DNA from: Marsupella aquatica | Taxonomy: Eukaryota; Marchantiophyta | Direction of reading: 5' to 3' | Assembly (NCBI GenBank): GCA_973895155.1 | Contig: OZ316891.1 | Span: 31,186,001 to 31,250,000, forward strand | DNA length: 64,000 bases | In this document: positions 53,774-64,000 of the stretch, piece after piece | Numbering within the stretch: the first letter of the stretch is position 1 | Layout of the letters: each line of letters starts with the position of its first letter | Program-made: the position numbers and the translations under genes | The notes under the pieces: generated by a model | Told to the model about the DNA's origin: nothing | Database searches by the model: none | What the model saw: the letters and a program-made list of their open reading frames with translations, nothing else

Positions 53774-56700
53774 CTAGGGTACCTTTGTCTTCTGTTTTTG
53801 AAGATCGGCCTCTATTTGCTCCGCCTCCTTCAGCAATTGGTCAACCTCTGCAATCGGAGGACTAGCTTCTACATTTGATGCACCGCTCAGCAACATTGCA
53901 AGATGTCGAAGGCAAGCAACATGCTGTCGCTGGAATTCGGTAATAGAGGCCAGGTCCTTTGAGACTCCCGGCTGAGACACAAATAGAAGTACCACTACAG
54001 CTGTCAATCAATCAATTGTGTTTACAACACTTCAAAACTCTTGCGCAATGCACACAAAGCTCATTTAACGTGAACATGACCGACAAGTCTCTAATCTTAA
54101 CATCATCTGCTCAACTGCACAGCGGACCTGTGAACACACCTTATCCAACACAGCCAAGCAGTGACGGAAAAGCGTCTCAGCCTCTTTCTTGCCTGTCTGC
54201 ACCTCCTGCATTCAAAGTTGGACAACGTTGAGCTCACAGGCTGGCTCGCAGAGAGGAAACTCGTGACTTCTGGAATAAAGGAAAGGCAGTGATAAACTAA
54301 CACAGATACTCCTAATGAAGTATCTGTGTTCTGCAGATCCCAAAATTCACACGAGAACATAAACTACAAAATGACACTCAAGTATTAAGATATAAACGTG
54401 CAGTACCTTGTCTGTGGTTGCCAGGTCCAGTTTTTTAAGTTCCAGTGTACCTAAGGCATCCAAAGATCGCAGCTGCATGCATCACAGCGTATATCTTAAT
54501 CTAGTAGACATGAGGAAAAATCGGAGGACTTCTAACTCCCCCCCCCAAAAAAAAAAAGACAGAACAAAACCAACCAACCAAACAACAAACAAACCCAAGG
54601 TCATGCATCTTAAACAAGAAGGGGTTTGAAATGAAACTGAACAGCACAGCCTGACGAAAAGCCTGTCGACAGGGTTTGACAGACATTTTGAAAGGTATAG
54701 CAGTGACAGCTAGAACCACAGAGCATATCCACTGTGAGGAGACACAATATCAAAGGGAAAATCTAGGTTGCTCATCTTAACATCAGAGCCCCTGACCAAC
54801 AGCCATTTGAATAGATTCCTTTCGCATCAATTCTTCTACAGCCTAGGAGTTACACCTGTCCCTGAAGCCCTTATGTTTGCTCCCTTCCCGGCACCAGGAC
54901 TCCAAAACTTAAGCCTCTAAGGAAAGGTTCCTGGCAGCATTCAAGGGCTGGAATGAAAATTATGTTTCATACCAGCGAGATAAGTGGTCCTGCCCCCATG
55001 GCCACTGAACCTTGTGCACCAGAAACTGGTTTCCAACTTCTTTCAGCAATCCTGATACACATCAATTCTATTGGATGAGTTCTACTATGCCAGTCAAATC
55101 TGAACGGCAGTTTTTTGCATCTGTTTGCAAGAGAAATATGTATATCCTTCACTGTAAGCACTTGTTCTGAAACAAGTGATCTTAGTATAATTGCAGTCCG
55201 TTGTTAGCAAGCAAGAGTAGTGCCATTCTGAAAGTCAGAACCTGATTGCTCTGCGAAGCAACTCCTCAGCACGCTCATACTCCGCTTTTGCATCTGCTGT
55301 AGCATTGTCTGTCCTTTTTGCTACCAACTCATCACCACGTTGTATGGATACGGATGCCAACTTGAACATAGTGACCCCTAGCTGTTGATGAATCACAATG
55401 CCCAGCTGAAGTAAGTATACACATTCACAAGGTATGCACGAAATTGATTTAATATCATGTTGATTTTGAAAGAGAAAATTGGAGAGTTAAAATATGGCAA
55501 TCACCTGAATATGAGTTGGTGGAAGAATCTTCTGGCGAACTTCAAAGGATCTGCAAAATTCAGCACCGTTAGTGGTCGAGCGTCCCATAATTCAATGTGC
55601 AGATATCTCAGTACATTCCAAGTCTACACTATGATTGCATGATATCCAAGACAGACCCAGAACTATGAAGAGGCAACCATACAAAGGCCTTTGCTAATCA
55701 GCTTCACTATATCATATTTGAAATCGTCAAAGGTTTTGTAACGACAGTAGTGCATGGCTCAGGTATAAAAATATATAATTCGCCGTTATTTTGGAAGCAC
55801 CACATGGAATGATGTACCTTTGCAGAAGCTCTTCTGCTTCCTCCAACTTCCCAACAGCCTGCAACGTTCCTGCAAGATTTTCCGCGGCTGTTGTCGTATT
55901 TGACGATTCCACTCCCTGAATTCAGTTGTAGACTGAGATAAATGATATGAGGTGCCTGCAGCTTTAACTTAATGCAATTATAACAAACAGCACTTGTGTT
56001 TCCAATGGAGCTCATTGTATCGAAAGCTGATTTGTGGTTCATCAGCATGTAGTTTGCGACTAAATACTGCATGGAACAGTTTCTTATGAGTTTTTTGGTA
56101 AAGATCATATGATTTGTGCAACAGTCAGCTTCGATTACGGAGGGAGGTTTGATTCATTATAATACTTGCTGTAGTTGTAGACTTCGAGCTCTGTTGGTGA
56201 TAAGAAGGCATCAAACCTGTGACAGTTCCAGATTATGTAGAATCTTCCGTTGTAGTTTCTCTGCTTCTTTCAGTTGACCAGTCTGTGATAAGATCTGAAG
56301 GGTGAACCCAATAAGTACCCCTTATGAATAGTTGAGGTGATCTGCTACATGACTCCATCGCTTTTCTGAAGATAACCTGATTTAGACTATCATCACTAGT
56401 ACCTGGAGCTTTCAATAGACATACCAAAGCAACAGCATCTTGACTTGGTTTTCAATTTGAATGTACCTCCACTAGACGTCCCATGCGCCTTATGACAACT
56501 TGAGAATGTCCAACACCACCTTCCTGCAAGACACAAAATACAAAAGTCTCAAATGAGCAGTTCACCAGACTATCACAGCCTGTGCCAAATCTAAAGTGCA
56601 AATAAGACCAGTTCGATAGTTGCGAGGAGCTATTCGGGCCTCCTTTGAGTGGGAGCAAACATAACCTAATACCCGTTTGGTAAACTGTGCGATAAAAGTG

Positions 56701-59671
56701 CTCTTTCACAGTGAATAAACAGTAAATACCTGGAGTATGCCGATGGATTCACGAATAAGTTTCTCTGCTTCAGCAAACTTTCCTTGCAATCGTTGCACCT
56801 AGTAAACAAGTATAAACTAACATAGTTACAGGCACAATTATGATTGTCGGGTGGACTATCTACTGCCCCTCAACCCTACGTATACTCAAACTGGAGTGGC
56901 TGTAGGCTAATTCTTCAGACCATTCGGAAAAAGATGAGATAGTATATTCAAGGCAGATAATAGTATATTCAGTAGATATTCAAGGCATCAGGCTAATTCT
57001 TCAGATCAGCTGATATGCATGAAGGCACATAGTATATTCAGTAGATATTCAAGGCAGATAATATATATCAGCTGAAATTGTCGTATACAGCAACTAATGT
57101 AACTAGCAGTACGATGAAAGATATTCCAGTCTTCGATCACTTTCATACCTCGCCAAGATGAAACATTGTGCTTGCATATTCAGGGTGATTTCGACCCAAC
57201 TCCTTCTCCTTAATCTATTGAAACACAGGTAAGAAGACCCTGTCAACGTCTATTAACACTTTTTCTCATCTTGTTCTTCGATTCACTCGTCAATGAAAAA
57301 GTGACATCACCAGACCAGCGCACTAAAGTTGGCATTGAAGGAAGAGATCACTAGGCTTGAATTAATTAGAGAACTCTTGATCGACCCATCAAGTGGTTAG
57401 TAAAACAAAATTGGAACAATCCACAAAAGATGTACAATTAACAAGATTGAGCTTGCAAAGTATTGAGAAACTCAAAGTTTACCTCCAGAGAGCGCTGTGT
57501 CATTGATAGACCGGAATCAGAACCACCAAAATGAACAATTGCACTGATCAGCACCGGCACCATAATCCTTGGAGGGGCAGTAAAAAGAAAATTTTCCAAG
57601 CAGATCATGTAGAGAAGTCTATTAGGATCTCACCGTAGAGCTGCCATAGCAAATGATGAAAGGGCTCAAATGTCACCACCGACAAAAGAAAATTTTGGCT
57701 CCTTTTGCCCTTTGGGATTGTGGAATTTAATGACCTGAGAGATTACGAGCGAAAATGGACACCATGCCAGACTGAGTACTGGTTAAATGAAATTTTGCTA
57801 ACCTCGTAACATTGGCAGGCCTGATCGAACTTCCGCTGAACAAGGTATGTACCTGCAAGGTTATGGAGTGTGAAGCTCACACTGTCCTCCCCAACCCCAA
57901 ACCAAGCCCATTATGTTATCAACTTGTCAGGTTCAGTCGTTATTCTAAAATACTAATGAAGAGAGTGAAAAGCAGCAGGAATGTCTTTTCTTCTCAATAG
58001 ATGGGTAGAATAGTTATGAGATTTAGAAGGGGGACTTGTAACACTAAAATTGAAGTACGTCAAAGAAATCCTTGATCCTCTTAGGACTAGCCAATGCCAA
58101 AATATGGCAACACTAACGAATCCAGCACTGCATCTGAATGTTGCGTTAGAGATAAGAGCTATCAGTGCTTGCCTCACATGATTAGCATTGAAGGCATTCT
58201 CCAATATTTTAACAGCCTCCAAAAATAAAGGTTCTGCTTTCCCATAGTCCCTTTTCATTCTATACAGTTCTGCCTGCAAAAGAGTACTAGCACTTTAGAG
58301 AAGCAACCTGCAACTACCAGACAAAGATGTGTTCGACGTCCACTAGCCAAAGCCAGAATTGGCGCTCAAGAAACTCAAAACTTTAACGAGGTCTACCCTG
58401 AATACTGCATCTGTTTTGCTCTTTCTTCCTGTGGTTAATTGTCCTTCAGAAGAATTTGGTAGTACTCATTAAATTTTGATAATCTAGAAAACGGCAGCAG
58501 GGTCGAAAGCAGTCACGGGAATTGATGAAGGCAGACCAGATTATTACAACTGGATGCAACATGTGGGTCTTCCTCTCCGAATCCTTGTTTGGCTTCCTCC
58601 AAGGCCTGTAGCAAGTACTTTTCAGATTCATCAAGTCGGCCCTGCAGAATATTTAAGCACATCCATATCCAACAGGTAAGGAACAACATTAATTCTACAA
58701 AAGTGATATCCAGTCAAATGTAATAATCATACATATAGTAGACTTAGGATTTGGAAGAGAAGGTGAAAAGGCGAAAGCTTTGAAAGAATACAGTGAAAAA
58801 ATAACCATTATCTATGATTGACCTTCAGAGAAACCCTACATGTGAGCCATGAGACAATGTCCATATTAGAAACACGCATATTAAGAAAGCTCAGTGTCAA
58901 TGAAGAAATCCATTCCATAACTGAAGCCTTGGTGAAGGGAAGTATGCACGCGACAGTGAGAAAGAGATTTTAAGAAGGTCCTATTATTTTAAGGCGCCAT
59001 GGAAATTATCACAACTAGACGATGTATTCAAATTGAGAGTAAATGGAGAAAAATATAAGAAGGCTGTGCTAAAAGATATGCAGAACTCAAGGGCCAGTCA
59101 ATGCGACCTTGGAAAAGAGGTCCCGTCCCAAATCGGTGAAGACTCTCCACTTTGCAGTGTGCACATTGGAGACCACCTCGGCAGTATCTGCTTCTTGGTC
59201 AGCTTGCCCCCGGAGTTGTACATCTGTAACTTTATTCAAAGGCGAAGGCGCAGAGCTCGGAGGACAGCTGTTACAAACTTCCTCGGCCCCAATTGCTTGT
59301 GTTCCCCCCCAAAACAAGACTGCTGTACCGCCAAGGAACAATGCAGAAGTTGAACCAGAGAATGTCAGTAATGTCGACAAACGAAGATAAATAAAAAACT
59401 GTAATATGATTACATTGGCGAGTGCACAATAGAGGACAGCGAGAGTTAACGGCAGATTGCAAAACATTAATAGATCCTCACCGGAAATTCCCAAGATGCT
59501 GTAAATCGACTTTTGATGGGATCGACGTGTGGCTGATTTCAAAAACTCCACCTCTTCTCGTAAAGGACTTCCCTTCAAGAGTGAGAGAAGAGGAATGCGG
59601 CTAGAACTGATCACATAACGACGACCAGGAGACGCGAACAGCTGGCGAGCAAATCCTGACCAGGCACCCAT
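53774..59671 (-). CDS. Kinesin-light-chain-like TPR protein, many exons, probably mitochondrial
   Basis: Start ATG 59671 (MGAWSGFARQLFASPGRRY): Arg/Ser-rich, no acids for about 35 residues, a plausible mitochondrial presequence. The first coding block reaches about 59108, but an in-frame hydrophobic stretch (59480-59390) may be an intron, so this part is uncertain; 'TSALFLGGTAVLFWGG' follows. TPR exons: 58641-58537 ('GRLDESEKYLLQALEEAKQGFGEEDPHVASS'), 58273-58173, 57875-57803, ~57520-57483, ~57217-57150, ~56800-56730, ~56530-56467, ~56297-56221, ~55914-55820, ~55552-55508, ~55407-55250, ~55060-54970, ~54475-54408, ~54205-54145 and ~53992-53774. The repeat pattern (helix pairs with 'NHPEYASTMFHLGE') is of the kinesin light chain/NPHP3 type, a protein-binding scaffold. 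The last exon ends in a coiled coil ('EVDQLLKEAEQIEADLQKQ'). No internal stops seen. Confidence 0.75.
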
Positions 59672-61850
59672 ACTTGTCTCCCAGCTGAGACAAGATATTT
59701 TTGTGCCCGCAACCTCAGACCATAATGGCCGATGCCCACCTCTTCAGCCCCTTACCTACTGACGAGGAACCCGAGTTCCCCAACAACCTATGATGGTAGA
59801 GACAGGATCGAGGAAATGAACGAGAAAGGAAGCCGCTAGCCGAACGAGAATGCATTGACGGATTTGATCCTATATCATGGCGATATGAACAAATTTCAAG
59901 TCATTGGAGATACAATTTCAGTCAGAACATCAACCTGGGAAGATCAAGAGGACGCCACTCCAAACTACCTCAATTTCATAAATGGAGTGCTTGACGGTTC
60001 ACAGGGACTTGCAAGGAATTTGATCTGTTCGGCGGATTAAAATGAAAACTTGAAATCTCACAAGTGGAAATTACCTCTGCAACTCGAACCAAAGCAGGCC
60101 GAACTCATCAATGGCACCAATGAATCACAGGATCCCATACAACTTATGAGGCAGATTCATCTCTAATCAGATCGCCTGAGCCTCAAAATTCTTCAAACCT
60201 TGATGACGTGCAAACACTCGACGATGTCAGCTGGAAATTGTACTGGAGATGGCCGTCACAAAATTTCCGGTGAGCAACATTTGTTAATGCAAGTCTCTCG
60301 TATTGAACCAGTAATCCTGGAGCTTCTTCAAACACCTCGAAGGACGATCAGAAAATTCGAAAATTGAAATACAAAAGCTTTGGCTCGTGAATGCCGAGTT
60401 TGGAGAGGAGACAGAGCACTCGACCGATCAGCCTGAGGGATCACCTTCACCTTGAATCACCTATAAATTATTATTTTAATATTATTAATGATAAGGTTTC
60501 TTCCCTTGTTTTTCCAATGATAACTCTATTTGTTTTCTTCCTTTCTCCCCTTTATTGGGTCTCTTGCCTTTTGGATCTTGTGTACAGGGTCTCTTGTTTG
60601 CCACTTATAGATACTAGCCGAATGCCCATTCTTTCAATCTCTTGTTTGCCACTTATAGATACTAGCCTGAATGTTCATTCTTTGAATAACAATAGAGTGA
60701 TAACAGGTCTCTTTGGCTTTTGTATCTTGTGTACAGGTTTACCACTTATACATATGAGCCTGAATGCCCATTCTTTGACTAACAATTATAGAGTGTAACA
60801 AAAATCAGCATGTATGATCATTTTGGCATACCATACATCCTATTCTGCTCTCGGATCAACATAATAATTTATACATTTGGTAGGGAATTGGGGCCCTAGA
60901 GTTAAGGTCTTTAGTCTAGAAGCCTAGACCCCAACTCTAGGATATATATATACGCTTTTCGGATTTTGTCTACAGGTTTTGCTCTTTTGTTGTTTTTAAC
61001 ACTTATTTCTAGATTCTAGCTCAGAGTCCCTTTGTAAAACCAGGGGACTGGGAGAGCTGTAAAGCTTGGACGAGATACTCATCTCAACATTTTGACTGGA
61101 TAAGATTTATGAGCTTGCATGGGATCTATTGAAAGGTTTATATGTCTTGACTAGGATAACATCAGTTTAGAGCAAGATTTATGCACATAGAGCATTATTT
61201 TGGGGATCCCATCCAAGCTTTAAGGTTTGGAATGAGAACCAGTCTGAGCTTATCGCTTCTGACTAGGAGGCTATCTTTTTAACTTGGCCTGGAATGATGC
61301 CTAGATAGACCCAATATATTTTACCAAACCTAGGGATAATGGACTAAGCAATTTAGCACCCAAAAATGTGGGTATTATGACTAAATACATGCAATCTGAG
61401 TACACTCATAACAAAAAGATCTGAAATTATGTTCACATGGACCACAACATCTGACCACACAACTCAATTCCACAAAACAGCTTATATAGTTTTTGAAACC
61501 CAAGAAAGCATCAATTGTAAAAAACGAAAGATAATATTTTACTTTAAAGAAATGTTTGTTTATGCATCTACGAAGTTCTGTTCCAAAGTGGCAATCACTT
61601 GGAATGGTTCTACATCTTCCAGTCAATGAACAAGTCGATGATGTTGTTGGAACGGGAAGAGAAGGCAAGAACATCCAATCCCCATTTGCCTTGAAAGCTA
61701 CCTGAGCAACATGAAAAGATAGAACAGACCCATCCTTCCGTGTGAAGTGGCTCATAAAGTTGGTCACTCTTTACCACAAGAGGGTTGACCTAACTAATGA
61801 ATTTGTTTCTGTAGGACACTTGAATCTTGTTAGCTTCACCTTTTATATAC
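59672..61850. other. Intergenic, repeats, no gene seen
   Basis: A ~60-bp repeat lies at 60570-60800 ('tgccacttatagatactagc', 'gaatgNccattctttga'). An inverted pair at 60895-60910 and 60926-60941 (cctagagttaaggtct / agaccccaactctagg, 14 of 16 paired) makes a short hairpin. No coding block stands out. Confidence 0.45.
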
Positions 61851-61854
61851 AACA

Positions 61855-62485
61855 GTTAACTCTCTTTAAGTGCATACTCCAGGGAAGAAAGATCCCGCAT
61901 ATATGCACTAAACCAGGTGGTGCATACTTTGATAAAAGCATACTCACTAAAAAGTGCACTTATCCATAAGTGCGCTTGATTTACATTCCTTAAGTGTGTA
62001 ATTATCCAGGGTTCACAGGGATGATTTGAATACCCAGTTTTGTTGGCAATTGCAGATTCATCACCACAAAATGAATGAACAACATAGGGACTCCAAAACT
62101 CCACGTGCACGTTTTAAGTACTATAATATACCCAGATCACACAATGAATCAGTGAGTAGTCTGGTACCTGAGTGAATAGCCTCGTAGCTCTTATGGCTGC
62201 CCTAATTCTGCTCTTAAACTCCCTAAGTGCAGTCTTAACTCTACTATATAAGAATGGGCATGCGTTTATCAGAAAATGGAACTTCATGGTTTTGTGCTTT
62301 TACCGATAAGGTAGGCACTTATCAAGGGTAAGAGCTTGTAAAGTTGTTAAGGTGATTCTAGCCCTGTGTGCGCTTGGAAAATAAGCTTACAAAGGGCTTA
62401 CCCCGTGCAAAAAAAGAAAATGGAAACAGGAGAACAACATGATGCCCTGCGCTAACCAAAGGTAAGCATTTATGGAGTGCATTCA
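61855..62485. repeat. Diverged relative of the pogo-like MITE at 25524
   Basis: Shares, in order, 'taagtgca', 'tgcactaaaccaggtg', 'tcagtgagtagt', 'ctgccctaatt', 'taagaatggg', 'cacttatcaagggtaag' and 'agccctgtgtg'. The left end (cagttaactctctttaagtg) is recognisable; the right end is lost or diverged, and no clear TA duplication is seen. Confidence 0.6.
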
Positions 62486-64000
62486 GACGGAGCAGGCTGG
62501 AATTAATAAGCCAGAGGCCTGGGTAGGATTGTGGGAGGACAATGCTTTAGTAGGTATGGACAACAGGAAGGAGTAAACTGTGTATTGTGAAAGACGGGCA
62601 TGATTAGAATATAAGGACACAGTAAGTTGATCATATCCCGGATTATATAGAACATTCCAAAACGACAAAAAGTGCCTTATGGGGAGACACAGAAAGTGCC
62701 CTACCAAGAGACAGGATCCCAAAGGCTAGAAAACGGGAAGTGATTTTGGCGAAGTGACAAGTGCATAAGTGATTGAAACAGCAACATGAAAAACAAAGGA
62801 CAAGGGATGAAAATTGGGCGAGGTTCATTGAGGGATGAAAAACGAGGACTAACTTCCATGGTCACAAAGAGGTCAAAACTAGAGTGACTGATGAACAAGA
62901 AAAGTGTCAATTTACTAAAGAAGGGCCACACAATGTACAAAGGACAAAACGTAACAGAGTCAAGAGAGGACAAACATTACTCAAACGAAGAGGCAAAATC
63001 CAAATAAAGATCGACTAGTACAATAGTGTGATGAAGGCACTAGAAGGTCTAATTTGAGTAGGTGGCCTGCGCGCTCTGGAGATGAAGAAACGGAATTCGA
63101 GGAGGCCCAATATATATTTATATTTATTTATTATTTATTATTTATTATTTATTAATTTATTTTTTGAGAAATCAGGATCTGAAAGTATGGCGATCGTTCT
63201 GTCTAACATGAGAATTGATGATCGACGTCATTACGAATACTGAAAAGTAACGCCCACTAAAAACTCTGTCTGGACTTCGGTCTGTTGCTCGAATTAAGGT
63301 GATGCTCAGACTGACCAAAAAGGTTGATCTACAGACTCCATGTGGGTTGTGATTGTGACGATACATGCGAGCATCAGTCAAGCAAAATGGTTTATGGGAG
63401 CTTCAATTTTTCTGATTCGCTGATATTGGTAAGTGGAGTATAACAACTGATGAGAGGACAGGGTGTTATACCATGAATCGATAATGAGTCCTGAACACGT
63501 GTACACCGTTGGAACCAAAGCTGTTCCTAACTGACTGCAGCTGACCATGGGCAAGGTTATGATCGAATTGAGGTACGAATATGAAGACGAAAAATCATTG
63601 GAATAACAATTATACGAATGGATTATCCATGACACGGATTGACAGTGGAATATATCACACTGCCAAGATCACTAAGCAAGTGCAATACTCCAAGGGTCAC
63701 CGTGAGGCATGCAAGAAGCTTGATTATCTGTTCCAGATGACCGGTTGCATTTCGAGGTAGCCAAAGATATCAACATTTCACAATTTTCCAAGCTACGTAA
63801 GAGACTGGAAGTAGAAAAAGAAATTTGAAACAGTCGTGCTTAGCGTAATGAAAATGCACCATTGCATTATTTTCTTATCTCAAATTCGGCAAACTTCTCG
63901 TGCCAGAGGATTGGGGGCTCAGCTGCTTGGCTACGGCCTCCATATCCGGGGCTTTCGTGGAATGCATTAACTTATACATTAACATAAACTACCTGCCACT
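62486..64000. other. Intergenic to window end
   Basis: No gene supported. An AT-rich microsatellite (tattta/ttattta)n lies at 63112-63165. Confidence 0.4.

Noticed and set aside
59033-59390. Plus-strand ORFs over the TPR gene's first exon
   Set aside because: Antisense of the coding frame; no homology pattern.

Overview
The window reads as nuclear DNA of a land plant. Genes are split by short spliceosomal GT-AG introns. One gene encodes a plant SDP6-type mitochondrial FAD-dependent glycerol-3-phosphate dehydrogenase, and a complete Mutator-like (MULE) transposon is present. Intergenic space is long and rich in minisatellites and MITEs, and Arabidopsis-type telomere motifs occur. The protein variants and genome texture fit a seed-free plant (lycophyte, fern or bryophyte) better than a flowering plant, but that is an impression. 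No rRNA, tRNA, CRISPR array or retrotransposon polymerase was seen.

Layout. (1) 1-14950: a repeat-rich block. Its core (4386-14689, + strand) is what looks like one decayed gene of about 3,100 codons. The order is three F-box-like modules, a ParB-like domain with a methyltransferase-like tail, a highly charged helical repeat, a Ulp1/C48 SUMO-type protease, and three degenerate FCP1/HAD-like modules. Seven of its introns carry one copy of a 16-bp palindrome, ACGCGA-N4-TCGCGT or a near variant, ending 34-49 nt before the 3' splice site. The same palindrome forms an array just upstream (3215-4293) and occurs at 123, 232 and, in variant form, 14900. The reading frame survives over long distances but is cut by about ten stops, each explainable as C to T in a CAG, CAA or CGA codon. 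This is the strongest candidate for an undescribed element. (2) 15-17.3 kb: tandem repeats. (3) 17876-19348 (+): a five-exon gene for a 149-aa plant protein. (4) 20843-24768 (-): SDP6-type dehydrogenase, six exons, 641 aa. (5) 25524-25989: a pogo-like MITE. (6) 26841-37480: a complete MULE with matching terminal inverted repeats and a perfect 10-bp target duplication. It carries an RPA-like ORF and a zinc-finger/Lys-rich gene on + and the transposase on -. (7) 40313-40479 and 43399-43606: two MITEs with related ends and their own 10-bp duplications. (8) 44937-46281 (+): a SETD9-like SET-domain gene. (9) 50248-50963 (+): a Cys-rich unknown ORF. (10) 53774-59671 (-): a many-exon kinesin-light-chain-like TPR gene. 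(11) 59.7-64 kb: no convincing gene.

The host genes (149-aa protein, SDP6, SETD9-like, TPR) look intact and independent. The MULE and the 4.4-14.7 kb gene look like mobile or formerly mobile sequence decaying mainly by C to T change, as expected of DNA methylated in CG and CHG contexts. All exon boundaries were read by eye from splice signals and frame continuity; none is confirmed by transcripts.
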